From Pseudonocardia sp. HH130630-07 (lineage in GTDB: Bacteria; Actinomycetota; Actinomycetes; Mycobacteriales; Pseudonocardiaceae), in the NCBI RefSeq assembly GCF_001698125.1, contig NZ_CP013854.1:5890001-5954000 (forward strand): DNA of 64,000 nt, written 5' to 3'. Numbering within the stretch: position 1 is the first letter of the stretch; each line of letters opens with the position of its first letter. The notes below the pieces were generated by a model. It was not told the DNA's origin. It worked only from the letters and a program-made list of their open reading frames with translations, and searched no databases. The position numbers were made by a program, and so were the translations under genes. Below are positions 50,474 to 58,530 of this stretch, piece by piece.

Positions 50474-50974
50474 TCAGGACTCCTTCGTCGGTGGGTGTCC
50501 GCCGGTCCGGTGGCCGGCGGTGAGGGTGGCCCGTTCGCTGGAGCGGACGTGGTCGCGCATCGCGAACTCCGCCCCGACGCCGTCCTTGCCGCGGACCAGT
50601 TCCAGGACGTGCCGGTGTTCGGCGAGCGACTCCCCGAGCCGGCCGGGCCGGGTCAGCGACGCCGAGACGAGCCGGTGGTAGGCGAGCTGGTTCATCAGCG
50701 TGCGGTAGTGCGTGACCAGCTGGGTGTTGTCGGCGCCGGTCACGAGCAGCTCGTGGAACCCGTGCACGAGCACGGCGTAGGTCGCCGCGTCGGACGCGGC
50801 CACGGCGGCGGCGGAGCGCTCGATGTTCTCCTCGAGCGCGTCGAGCTCGCGGACCGGGCCACGGCCGGCGAGCAGCCGGGCACCCATGCCCTCCAGCATC
50901 TCCTTGAGCTCGAACAGCTCGACCACCTCGCGACGGCTCGGGGCCCGCACGAACGTCCCGACCCGGGGACGGAT
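50474..50974 (-). pseudogene. GntR/FCD regulator, 5' half lost at an IS3 junction
   Basis: About 166 codons remain, from IRPRVGTFVRAPS (end of the winged HTH) through the FCD domain to the stop. The DNA-binding part is missing because IS3 begins at 50975. The rest of the gene is not found on the other side of the element, so the loss is a deletion or rearrangement and not a simple insertion. The paralogue at 43789-44526 is intact and could take over. Confidence 0.85.
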
Positions 50975-51003
50975 TGCGGTTCCCCCGAGATCGTGGAGGG
51001 TTC

Positions 51004-51912
51004 TTATGCCGCGTCTCGGGTGAGGGCGGCGTTCTCGTAGTTGATCGGTGAGAGCCCGGCGGCGGCACTGTGTCGCCGCCGGTGGTTGTAGAAGCCGTAA
51101 CACCAGTCGATGACCGCCGCCCGCGCCCTACTGATGGTGTCGAAGTCGTTGCGGGACAGCACTTCCCACTCCAGGCTGGAGAAGAACGCCTCCGCCGCGG
51201 CATTGTCGAAACACGACCCGACCCGGCCCATCGACTGACGGATGTCGAGCCGCCGACACAGAGCGGTGAACGCGCCCGCGGTGTAGGTCGACCCGCGGTC
51301 GGTGTGGAAGATCACCCCGGCGATTCGGTCCGCCCCGCCGCGGGCCGCCACCGCCATCCGGATCGCCGCACACGCCAGCTCGGCGTTCGGGTGCAGCCCC
51401 GTGGCCGCGCCGAGCAGCCGCCGCGAGTACAGGTCGATCACCGTGGCCAGATACAACTTCCCGGCCGCGGTGGGGATCTCGGTCATGTCCCCGACCCATC
51501 TGCGGTTCGGCTCGGCCGCAGTGAAACCCCGACGAAGCAGGTCCGGGAACTTCGGCGCCGTGCGGTCCTGGCGGGTCAGCCCGTTGTGCCGCTTGATCCG
51601 GCGGGCGACCAGGCCCTGGCGGCGCATCGAGTCCGCCACGGTCTTCTCCGACACCCGCCATCCGGCCTCACACAGGTCGGCGTGCAGACGGGGTGAGCCG
51701 TGTAGCCGCTGGGCGTCGTCGAACGCCACGGCCACGGCGGCGTCCAACGCGCAGCGGCGCTTCTCGGTCGCGGTGGCACCACCGTCGGAACGCGCGGCGC
51801 GGTCGAGCCACTTGTACAGCCAGGAGATCGACACCCCCAACAGGGCGCAGGCCAGCGTGTGCGGCACCCGGTGGAAGGTCCTCTGGTCGGCGATGAAACG
51901 GGCCACGCTCAC
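51004..51912 (-). CDS. IS3-family transposase OrfB (DDE)
   Basis: This 302-residue protein has the HTH_21 region (YKWLDRAARS to HGSPRLHADLCEAGWRVSEK) and an integrase core with VGDMTEIPT (first D), IFHTDRGSTYTAG (second D) and NAAAEAFFSSLEWE (E). GTG start at 51912 overlaps the orfA stop as GTGA, so translation could be by coupling; in many IS3 elements OrfAB is made by frameshifting, and I see no clear A6G slippery site. Confidence 0.92.
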   Translation of the reverse strand: MSVARFIADQRTFHRVPHTLACALLGVSISWLYKWLDRAARSDGGATATEKRRCALDAAVAVAFDDAQRLHGSPRLHADLCEAGWRVSEKTVADSMRRQGLVARRIKRHNGLTRQDRTAPKFPDLLRRGFTAAEPNRRWVGDMTEIPTAAGKLYLATVIDLYSRRLLGAATGLHPNAELACAAIRMAVAARGGADRIAGVIFHTDRGSTYTAGAFTALCRRLDIRQSMGRVGSCFDNAAAEAFFSSLEWEVLSRNDFDTISRARAAVIDWCYGFYNHRRRHSAAAGLSPINYENAALTRDAA

Positions 51913-52199
51913 TTCGTCGCCTCCTTGACCCACAGGACCACGGATCGCTTGAGGACATCACGCTCCATCCGCAGCTCGGCGTTCTCCGCGCGCAGCCGCT
52001 TGAGCTCCTCGACGCCGCCGCGAGACAGGCCCTCGGTGTCCTCGCGGGCCTCTCGTGCACGGGCCACCCAGTTGCCCAGCGTGCCCTCGTTGACCCCCAG
52101 GTCACGGGCGACCTGGGCGATCGGCTTGCCCGTCTCCTCCACGACCCGGACCGCTCCGTCACGGAACTCCCGGTCGTAGCGCTTCCGTACCTCTGGCAT
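51909..52199 (-). CDS. IS3-family transposase OrfA
   Basis: This 96-residue protein has an N-terminal HTH (YDREFRDGAVRVVEETGKPI, AQVARDLGVNEGTLGNWV) and a C-terminal leucine-zipper helix (EELKRLRAENAELRMERDVL), the usual OrfA layout. It binds the element ends and regulates OrfB. Confidence 0.92.
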   Translation of the reverse strand: MPEVRKRYDREFRDGAVRVVEETGKPIAQVARDLGVNEGTLGNWVARAREAREDTEGLSRGGVEELKRLRAENAELRMERDVLKRSVVLWVKEATK

Positions 52200-52245
52200 C
52201 GCTACCCCTTATAGCTGATGCCTCCCCGATCATGGGGGAACCGCA

Positions 52246-52428
52246 GTAACCGGTGACGGCAAGGTCGGGACGTCCGGTGGAGTCGTGGGCGCAGGCCAGA
52301 TGGAAGGCCCGGACGTCCCTCGGAACCTCGGGACGTTCGACGATGCCGGTAATGGCGTCGAGCAGTTCGTGGGGTTCGAGTTCCGCGATCCGATCCCAGG
52401 CCACGTCCAGCTCGTCCTGCCAACTCAT
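52246..52428 (-). pseudogene. 5' fragment of a TPR-type protein gene cut by IS3
   Basis: GGAGG precedes an ATG at 52428, and 61 codons follow up to the IS edge. The sequence (DELDVAWDRIAELEP, ACAHDSTGRPDLAVTGY) resembles the N terminus of small actinobacterial tetratricopeptide proteins, where the repeat helices would follow. The 3' part is missing from the window. Confidence 0.65.
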
Positions 52429-52579
52429 GAGGCTCCTCCCCGCGTGCAGACTATACCGGGGACGCAGCATGTCACCCACCGCCCAGCCCAGCGTCGGATC
52501 GATCCGAGCCCGTCATCGACGAGACCCCCAGAAGCGTTCGGACGGGCCCTGGCCGCGTGCTCGGTAACGACCCCCGTCA

Positions 52580-53170
52580 TCAACTCTCGCCCGACCGCCT
52601 ACACGCCGGCGTCAGCGCCGACGTGGGGGCCCGCGGGACACGGACGACCATCCCCGGCTCCGGTGCTACCGGTCCGGATGCGGGTGGGGGTCGGTCGCTG
52701 CGGGCCATCGCCGCGGTCAGGCGTCCCAGTAGGTCGCGCGCGACGACCTGGTCGGGTTCGGAGAGCGAGCGGCAGATCTCGTCGATCTCCTGGATGGCCG
52801 GCAGCCAGGCGCGCTCGGTGCAGGCGCGGCCCGCGGCGGTGTCGGTGATCCGTACCCGCCGGCGGTCGGCGGTGTCTCGGACGCGTTCCAGGTGTCCGGA
52901 GCGCTCGAGGCGGTCGACCAGAACCGTCGTCGCGGGCGGGGACACCCCCAACCGCCGGGCCAGTTCCGCGACCCCCATCGGACCGTGCTCGGAGAGCTGC
53001 ATGATCGCGGTCATGTCGCTGAGATTCATCCCCATGCCGCGAGCCGTGCGCGCGGTGAGGTCCTGAGCTGCACCGATGAGACTGCGCACAGCGAGCGTCG
53101 TGCTGTTGAGCTCCGCGAACGCGGGCTGTCGCCGGATCCGCCGGGTCGCCTCATCGGTCATGAACGGCAT
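52580..53170 (-). CDS. MarR-family transcriptional regulator
   Basis: This 196-residue MarR protein has a winged HTH (GPMGVAELARRLGVSPPATT, VLVDRLERSGHLERVRDTAD, RRRVRITDTAAGR, about residues 63-120). A proline-rich tail of some 35 residues follows the fold. ATGs at 53170 and 53161 are both possible starts. It is divergent from an FAD-dependent monooxygenase with a palindrome between them, the usual arrangement for a repressor induced by the enzyme's substrate. Confidence 0.88.
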   Translation of the reverse strand: MPFMTDEATRRIRRQPAFAELNSTTLAVRSLIGAAQDLTARTARGMGMNLSDMTAIMQLSEHGPMGVAELARRLGVSPPATTVLVDRLERSGHLERVRDTADRRRVRITDTAAGRACTERAWLPAIQEIDEICRSLSEPDQVVARDLLGRLTAAMARSDRPPPASGPVAPEPGMVVRVPRAPTSALTPACRRSGES

Positions 53171-53185
53171 CCCACCACACCCAGA

Positions 53186-53204
53186 TGATTAAACTCTTTA
53201 ACTA
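53186..53204. promoter_or_regulatory. Probable MarR operator
   Basis: TTAAA and TTTAA flank CTC (53189-53201 core), extending to TGATTAAA/TTTAACTA with two mismatches. It lies in the AT-rich 51-bp gap between divergent MarR and monooxygenase genes and would overlap both promoters. Confidence 0.6.
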
Positions 53205-53221
53205 TCGGGCAGTCGTCGGGC

Positions 53222-54424
53222 ATGGACACTCCGAGCATCCTGATCTCCGGCGCGGGTATCGGCGGGCCGGTCGCTGCGTCGCGACTGGCCGCAGCCGGTT
53301 GGAACGCCACCGTGATCGAGCGCGTCGAGCACCTGCGCGACGACGGCCAGAACGTCGATGTACGGGGCACCGGACGCGAGGTCCTGCGCCGCATGGGCCT
53401 CGACGACGCCGTACGTGCCCACCACACCAGCGAGACCGGCCAAGCCTTCCTCGATGCCGACGGCGGTGTGTACGCGTCGTTCCCCGCGGGCGCCGAGGAC
53501 GCCGACACCAGCCCGACAGCGGATCTGGAGATCCTGCGCGGCCAGCTCGCCCGCCTGCTCTACGACCATTCCTCCGCAGCCGCGCAGTACGTCTTCGGCG
53601 ATCGGATCACCGCCCTGCACGATGACGGCCACGGCGTCGACGTCGAGTTCGCCCACGGTGCCGCGCGCCGGTTCGACGCGGTCGTGATCGCGGAGGGATC
53701 GCGGTCCCGGACCCGTGAGCTCGCCTTCGGCGAATCCGGGCTGCGCGAGCTCGGGCTCGTGTTCGCCTACGCCACCATCCCCCGAACCAGCCACGACGAC
53801 CGACGGTGGCGGATCCACGCCCCTGGAGGCGGACGGTTGGTTCACCTGCGGCCCGACAACGTCGGCACCACCCGCGCCATGCTGACCCTGCGCACCGATG
53901 TGCGCGGCCTCGACCGGCTCGACCACGACGACGTCCGGGCGGTCCTGCGGGCGACGTTTGCCGACGTCGGCTGGCAGACCCCGCGGATCCTCGCCGCGCT
54001 CGAGCACGCCCCGCTCTACCTCGACCAGGTCGCCCAGATCCATCTGCCCACCTGGCACCGCGGGCGGATCGCTCTGCTCGGCGACTCCGCCTGGAGCGCA
54101 GGCCCGTTTGGTACCGGCACCACCAACGCGCTCACCGGGGCCTACGTCCTGGCCGGCGAGCTGGGAAGAACCCCCGGCGACATCGCAGCGGCGTTCACCC
54201 GCTACGAAACCGTCCTGCGCCCCCAGACCGACCGCGCCCAGAGTTTCGTCATGCCCCGCATCGCCCACCCCCGCTCCAAGTGGCAGCGCCGGCTGCTGCA
54301 CGGCGGCCTGCGTGCGCTCGCCGGACCACTGGGCAACGCCCTCAACCGCGTCCGTACAACAGCACCGCCGGTCGACACCATCACCCTGCCCGACTACCCG
54401 TCCCGCACAGCCACCCGACGCTGA
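53222..54424 (+). CDS. FAD-dependent monooxygenase (aromatic hydroxylase type)
   Basis: This 400-residue class A flavoprotein has the GxGxxG FAD motif (ILISGAGIGGPVAASRLAAA, residues 6-25), a DG motif region (FDAVVIAEGSRSRTRELAF near 148) and the GD motif (GRIALLGDSAWSAGPFGTGT near 280). It resembles TetX-type and PHBH-fold hydroxylases. The start is 51 bp from the MarR gene. Substrate unknown; likely detoxification or hydroxylation of an aromatic or antibiotic, given the MarR pairing. Confidence 0.9.
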   Translation: MDTPSILISGAGIGGPVAASRLAAAGWNATVIERVEHLRDDGQNVDVRGTGREVLRRMGLDDAVRAHHTSETGQAFLDADGGVYASFPAGAEDADTSPTADLEILRGQLARLLYDHSSAAAQYVFGDRITALHDDGHGVDVEFAHGAARRFDAVVIAEGSRSRTRELAFGESGLRELGLVFAYATIPRTSHDDRRWRIHAPGGGRLVHLRPDNVGTTRAMLTLRTDVRGLDRLDHDDVRAVLRATFADVGWQTPRILAALEHAPLYLDQVAQIHLPTWHRGRIALLGDSAWSAGPFGTGTTNALTGAYVLAGELGRTPGDIAAAFTRYETVLRPQTDRAQSFVMPRIAHPRSKWQRRLLHGGLRALAGPLGNALNRVRTTAPPVDTITLPDYPSRTATRR

Positions 54425-54612
54425 CCCGCTCGACACGACATCCGACACAACCCCGCCCGGACGACACCGTCCCGGACCCTGCAGCGTGCACTTCGTTCCT
54501 CGACCGGATCCTCGTGACGGATCCTCCCGTGGAAGCTGACGGCCCGGCGGAAGGCCAGGTGGGCATGCGTAATCCGGCTGACCCCGTCCGCGCCGGCTTC
54601 TAGCCTCCCCTG

Positions 54613-55341
54613 ATGACCGCGTTCCACCCGACGATCCTCGCCACCTCCGGCGGCTTCCGGCGGTCCCGCCGGCTGTCCTGGGAGATCGCCCCGCTGGCCC
54701 AGCACGCTGTCACACTCGCCCGGGTGTCCGGCCGCGCCCCGAGGATCTGCTTCCTGCCCACCGCCGCCGGTGACGACCCTCGCCTGATCATGACCTTCTA
54801 CGACAACGCATGGCGGCACGGCTGGACTGCCAGCCACCTCTCGCTGATGGCGATGCCCAACATCGACGATCCGGCCGAACACCTGCTCACACAGGACGTC
54901 ATCTGGGTGTCGGGCGGGAGCGTCGCGGCCCTGCTGGCGATGTGGCGGCTGCACGGTCTCGACGTGGCGCTGCGCCAGGTGTGGGAATCCGGTGTCGTGC
55001 TCACCGGCGTCTCCGCGGGATCGATCTGCTGGCACGCCGGCGGCACGACCGACTCGTTCGGTCCGGAGTTGCGGCCGGTCACCGACGGGCTCGGGTTCCT
55101 GCCGTACTCCAACGGCGTCCACCACGACACCGAAGCCGAGCGCCGCCCCCTGCTCCACGACCTGGTCGCCGCCGGCACGCTCCCACCCGGATTCGCCACC
55201 GACGACGGCGCCGGGCTGCACTACCGCGGGACCGACCTGCACGAGGTGGTCGCGGAGGCGCCGGGCGCGTACGGCTACGAGATCGAGCGGGCGTCCGACG
55301 GGACCGTGAACGAGACGCGGCTGCCGGTGCGGCTGCTCTGA
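54613..55341 (+). CDS. pepE: Peptidase E (S51 family)
   Basis: This 242-residue class I glutamine amidotransferase-like peptidase has LATSGGF at the N terminus, QDVIWVSGGSVAALLA near 93-108 and the nucleophile Ser in VVLTGVSAGSICWHAGG near residue 137, with LGFLPYSNGVHHDTEAERR after it. Family members release N-terminal Asp from dipeptides. It stands alone, 188 bp after the monooxygenase gene; that gap shows no feature. Confidence 0.88.
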   Translation: MTAFHPTILATSGGFRRSRRLSWEIAPLAQHAVTLARVSGRAPRICFLPTAAGDDPRLIMTFYDNAWRHGWTASHLSLMAMPNIDDPAEHLLTQDVIWVSGGSVAALLAMWRLHGLDVALRQVWESGVVLTGVSAGSICWHAGGTTDSFGPELRPVTDGLGFLPYSNGVHHDTEAERRPLLHDLVAAGTLPPGFATDDGAGLHYRGTDLHEVVAEAPGAYGYEIERASDGTVNETRLPVRLL

Positions 55342-55382
55342 GCGTGTCTCGCGTCCGACCGGGACGTCATATCCACGCGACG

Positions 55383-55745
55383 TCACCAGTCGTGTTCGTC
55401 GGCTGCGGGCGGCCGCCGGAGCATGGTCAACGTCGTGCTGGTCTCCCACGCGCGGGTCGTGGCGGCCCGTAGCTCATCGACGGCCCCGGCGCGGGTGGCG
55501 GCGTCACTGTCGCGCAACGTGGCCAACCCCTGGATCAGAGCCCCCGCGACATGGTGCAGCGCCTCCAGCCGGGTCACGTACTCGCCGTCGGTGACGGGCC
55601 CAGGGTCTGTCGCGAGCACGCCGTCGGTGCTGCCGGGGCGGGCGGTGGCGGTGCCGGCGTTCATGGCGGCGACGGCGGCGACATACGCCGCGGTGACCGG
55701 GTCGGCGGCGGCCGAAAGGTCCAGCTCGTCGCCGTTGGCGGGCAT
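55383..55745 (-). CDS. Hypothetical protein, 120 residues
   Basis: I do not recognise a family. The protein is Ala- and Thr-rich with helical stretches (DPVTAAYVAAVAAMNAG, RLEALHHVAGALIQGL, AGAVDELRAATTRAWE), no membrane segment and no Cys. The ATG at 55745 shares a base with the stop of the upstream frame (TGATG), which suggests a two-gene unit. Next to an IS256-type element whose end is about 260 bp upstream. Confidence 0.5.
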   Translation of the reverse strand: MPANGDELDLSAAADPVTAAYVAAVAAMNAGTATARPGSTDGVLATDPGPVTDGEYVTRLEALHHVAGALIQGLATLRDSDAATRAGAVDELRAATTRAWETSTTLTMLRRPPAADEHDW

Positions 55746-55977
55746 CACACGTCCCGGTGCCCGAGGCACCCGGTCGCGTCGTGCGCTCGGCCGAGCGCCT
55801 CGATCAGCTCAGGCAGCGCACGCCGGGCATCCCGCAGTGCGGCGGCCCCGGCCGCGGCCGTGTCACCGGGGTTGCGGCCGTCGCCGCGGTCGTCGTAGAG
55901 GGTGTCGTCGAGGGTGTCGTCGAGGGAGAAGTTCTCGGCGCGGCCGTGGCAGACGTTGTGGAAGCGGCACCGCCGCT
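55745..55977 (-). CDS. Small open frame coupled to the hypothetical gene, no clear start
   Basis: The frame between a TAG (55978-55980) and the TGA at 55745 codes for about 77 residues with Cys/His near the N terminus (CRFHNVCHG), an Asp-rich repeat (DDTLDDTLYDD) and a helical C terminus (ALRDARRALPELIEALGRAH). There is no ATG, GTG or TTG in its first part. TGATG overlap with the next gene suggests real coding; its 5' end may have been lost when the neighbouring element inserted. Confidence 0.3.
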
Positions 55978-56035
55978 ATAGTGGCGACGCACCTGGGGAC
56001 CGCGAGTAATAGTCAAGACCTGTGGATCGGTGAAG

Positions 56036-56554
56036 CTATCGCCTGATACTCCGGCGCCATCGAATCTCATTGTCGTACTTGTCCTCGGAGGGTGTGAGTC
56101 CGGCGGCGGTGGCGACGGTAGCGGATGCCCGATGGTCGGGGTGGATGTGGGCGATGACGGTATGTATCGGTTGCTGGCCGAGCCAGGTGGTGAGTGCCTG
56201 GGCGGCTTCGGTGGCGATGCCTCTTCCCTGCCACGGGGTCCCCACCACCCAGGCGATCTCGGCGATGTGGCCGTGGCCGGAGAGGCTGATCGTCGCCTGG
56301 ACTGTGCCCGCCAGGCAGGCTTCGTCACGGAGCCAGATCACCCAGTTCAGCCAGGAGACGGCGGGATCGGGAGAGCCTGCGGTGACGCGCTGGTAGCGCG
56401 AGCGCAGCGCTTGCGGGGTATCCGGGGTGCCGCCGATGAAGGTGTGCAGAGCCGGGTCGGACAGCACTGTGTCCATCTCCTCGGCGTGTCCGACGGTAAG
56501 AGGCGTCAGCTCCAGTCGCCCGGTGCTGATGGCTTCTGCTTCGATGGTGCTCAC
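56036..56554 (-). CDS. GNAT-family acetyltransferase (RimJ/RimL type), IS passenger gene
   Basis: This 172-residue protein has ISTGRLELTPLTVGHAEEM at the N terminus, IGGTPDTPQALRSRYQRV, and the acetyl-CoA site EIAWVVGTPWQGRGIATEAA with the Q/RxxGxA pattern near residues 108-127, then HIHPDHRASATVATAAGL. RimL-like enzymes acetylate N termini or small amines including some antibiotics. Its GTG start overlaps the TGA of the degraded transposase (GTGA), and its stop is 6 bp from the element's inverted repeat, so it travels inside the element. Confidence 0.85.
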   Translation of the reverse strand: MSTIEAEAISTGRLELTPLTVGHAEEMDTVLSDPALHTFIGGTPDTPQALRSRYQRVTAGSPDPAVSWLNWVIWLRDEACLAGTVQATISLSGHGHIAEIAWVVGTPWQGRGIATEAAQALTTWLGQQPIHTVIAHIHPDHRASATVATAAGLTPSEDKYDNEIRWRRSIRR

Positions 56555-56773
56555 GCCGCGACCGCCTCGGGGCGTTCGACGAGGTGGCCGCGTTCGAAGC
56601 GGGCTCCGTCCCTCACGAGCGACGAGGTGGGGTGCGTTCACGGATCGCCAGCGGGCCTGAGCGGACTCGACGAGCTTGAAAATCATGGCCAGGGCTGCGA
56701 CTGCGCTGCCGGCGCCGCGGGTGACCTTGGTCCGGAGCCGCACCGTTGCGAAGGTCGACTCGAAGCTCTCTTG

Positions 56774-57889
56774 TCAAGCAGCAGCTGCGGAGCTGGTCGG
56801 TGTGGTCGCCGTGGAGCGTCTTGCGTCGGTCCACATGTGTCTGATGATGATGTTCGCGAGCTGCCGCTTGTGGCTTCGCCGAGCCTCACGTTTTGTCTTG
56901 TTGTCGGTGACCCGTTTCGCCATGTACTCTTTCGCCGGCGGGTGGCATCGGACTTGCGTGACGTGCACGATGTGCAGAACAGAGTTGACAGCTCGATTGC
57001 CGCCGAGGTCGAGTCGGTGCCGACGGGCCGGCCCGTGACCTTCACCCGACGAGAGGGCGACGGGCGCGATTCCGCACCAGCGTGCAAACTGGGCCTCGGT
57101 CGTGAACCGGCACGGATCGCCGATCTCGACCAGAAGATCCATGGCTGTGACCACGCCGACACCGCGGACCTCTGTGAGGGTGCAGCCAAGGTCGCTGAGG
57201 AGGGCGGGAATCTGTCGGTCGAGTTCCTTGATCCGCGCCGTCAGGGTGATGATGTCGTTCAGGCTGGCCGCGAGCCGGTCGAGCTTGAGCCGCTCGGCTG
57301 GGCTGAGCAGATCGGGGTTCGCGACGCCGTCGACCAGGGACTGGAGCTGCGGGAGAACGCGGCTGGTCGAGGGCAACGTGGCGCGGATGGCGACGGGGAG
57401 CGTGACGAGTACTGCTTCGGACTCGGTGAGCAGCCGAACACGCTGCAGGACAAGAGATTCACGCCAGTCGCGGATCACCGTGAGCGTCTGCCATGTCGGG
57501 CTGGGCGCGGTGTGCTTCCCGGCCGGAGGCAGCTCGGGGTCGCTGAGGGCCTCTCGGGCGATGGCCTCCGCGTCCTCGGCGTCGGTCTTGGCCCGACGAC
57601 GACGCTTACGCCGCTCCGCGGTGCGGTTGGCTTGGACTTCGCGCACGTCGTAACCCGCGGCCGCGAGCGCGAGGACCAGCGGCTGGCCGAGAAATCCCGA
57701 TCCTTCGATGCCGATCCGGTCGATCGTCAGCTCGACACCGAGCAGGAACGTCAGCAGCTCATCGATACCGCCCTTGGTGATGGAGAAGGACTTGTTGTCG
57801 ACCACGCCGCCTCGATGATCGAGGACTGCGATGGTAGCCGTATTCTTGTGAGGATCGATCCCCGCGACACCGTGTTCGTGCGTCAACAC
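56774..57889 (-). CDS. IS110-family transposase (DEDD recombinase)
   Basis: This 371-residue protein has the N-terminal DEDD RuvC-like domain (VAGIDPHKNTATIAVLD with the first Asp, DRIGIEGSGFLGQPL with Glu, RRRRAKTDAEDAEAIAREA with the paired Asp) and the C-terminal Transposase_20 domain (LTEVRGVGVVTAMDLLVEIG, EAQFARWCGIAPVALSSGEG, RHRLDLGGNRAVNSVLH), which holds the catalytic Ser. Length is within the family norm, and no lesion is seen. It recombines DNA chosen by a bridge RNA. GTG start at 57889. Confidence 0.93.
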   Translation of the reverse strand: MLTHEHGVAGIDPHKNTATIAVLDHRGGVVDNKSFSITKGGIDELLTFLLGVELTIDRIGIEGSGFLGQPLVLALAAAGYDVREVQANRTAERRKRRRRAKTDAEDAEAIAREALSDPELPPAGKHTAPSPTWQTLTVIRDWRESLVLQRVRLLTESEAVLVTLPVAIRATLPSTSRVLPQLQSLVDGVANPDLLSPAERLKLDRLAASLNDIITLTARIKELDRQIPALLSDLGCTLTEVRGVGVVTAMDLLVEIGDPCRFTTEAQFARWCGIAPVALSSGEGHGPARRHRLDLGGNRAVNSVLHIVHVTQVRCHPPAKEYMAKRVTDNKTKREARRSHKRQLANIIIRHMWTDARRSTATTPTSSAAAA

Positions 57890-57904
57890 TTGTTCCCGTC
57901 TGCG

Positions 57905-58128
57905 TGGCCTATCGTGGACAGCGCAGGCCCGCGGTGTCGGCAGATCTGGGTTGAGTCAGGCAGGCTCTCTTCAAGCCAGGCACCGCGGGCCTGCGCTCAC
58001 GCGGCCAGCCCGACACTTCGAATCGAAGACAGCCTCACGGCGTCAATAGCGTTCAGAGTCAGGGCTGGCCGCCTCGAGCATCGGCCGGGGAAGCAACGCC
58101 CTGACCGACTCCTTGATCTAAACACCCA
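57905..58128 (-). ncRNA. Candidate IS110 bridge RNA
   Basis: Two hairpins fill the non-coding end. Hairpin 1: stem 58098-58105 with 58058-58065 (GTCAGGGC/GCCCTGAC on the minus strand) and a 32-nt loop holding TTCCCC and CTCGAG, which resemble the left target CGATCCCC and the complement of TCGAG at the right target. Hairpin 2: 16-bp perfect stem 57981-57996 with 57921-57936 and a 44-nt loop holding AAGAGAGC, identical to the right element end, followed by ACCCAGA, complementary to TCTGGGT at the left end. Order and strand match the left/right donor guides of bridge RNAs. Exact RNA ends not determined. Confidence 0.75.
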
Positions 58129-58365
58129 GATGGGGATCGTCGTGCGCAGGTGAATCCAGTGTTCGGCGGGGAAGTCGTAGAACGCCAGCAGTTCCTCAAC
58201 GTCGTCGGTGATCTTCTTGACGGCCCTGGGCCACTTCGTGCCGTAGGTGTTGCCGAACGCGGTGATCGCCTTGAGAGCGTGGTCGCGGTCGTCGGCGTTG
58301 TAGATGTCCTGCAGGGTCTTGCGGGCGCCGGGCTGCGCGGCCTTCGGGAGCACGTTGATCACATT

Positions 58366-58530
58366 GAGCCTTTTTCAACCTGCCGTTCCGGCAGCTCAGG
58401 GGCCTGGTTGTGTGGGTGCAGACGCCGAGCTAGCGAGCCGGTGACCTGTGCAGCTGTGGTCAGAGCAGTTGCGCTGCAACCTTCGCGATCTCCTGACGCA
58501 GAAGCTCGCTGGTCAGGTTGAAAAAGGCTC
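58366..58530. mobile_element. MITE copy 1, 165 bp
   Basis: Perfect 17-bp terminal inverted repeats (GAGCCTTTTTCAACCTG) and a 3-bp target duplication ATT on both sides (58363-58365 and 58531-58533). It lies inside the IS256 transposase gene. It codes for no transposase. The ends resemble those of the IS5-type element at 61159-62100. Confidence 0.9.

Larger units (their letters stand above)
50975..52245 (-). mobile_element. IS3-family insertion sequence, 1,271 bp
   Basis: Terminal inverted repeats start TGCGGTTCCCCC at both ends (left at 50975, right ending at 52245) and continue with matching GATCG(T/G)GGAGG. It contains overlapping orfA and orfB on the minus strand. No target-site duplication is seen: the left flank ends GAT, the right begins GTA. 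The left flank is the interior of a GntR gene and the right flank the interior of an unrelated TPR-protein gene. Confidence 0.9.
56762..58130 (-). mobile_element. IS110-family insertion sequence, about 1.37 kb
   Basis: The edges are defined by the interrupted IS256 gene: CCCCA-TC on one side and TC-GAGTCG on the other, with the dinucleotide TC (GA on the plus strand, 56762-56763 and 58129-58130) shared by both junctions, as expected for the core dinucleotide of IS110 recombination. There are no terminal inverted repeats or longer duplications. The recombinase ends 12 bp from one edge, and a 240-bp non-coding region lies on its 5' side, the IS110-group layout. Confidence 0.88.

Noticed and set aside
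50972..52248. Target-site duplication for the IS3 element
   Set aside because: Flanking triplets (GAT and GTA) differ, so a simple insertion is not supported; a rearrangement is proposed instead.
55757..55981. 74-residue plus-strand frame rich in Val, Glu and Gly
   Set aside because: Composition reflects a GC-rich repeat; the opposite strand has a better coding pattern coupled to the next gene.
56030..58153. 707-residue plus-strand frame across the GNAT and IS110 genes
   Set aside because: Crosses element boundaries that are defined by the interrupted IS256 gene and has no domain; the real genes are on the minus strand.
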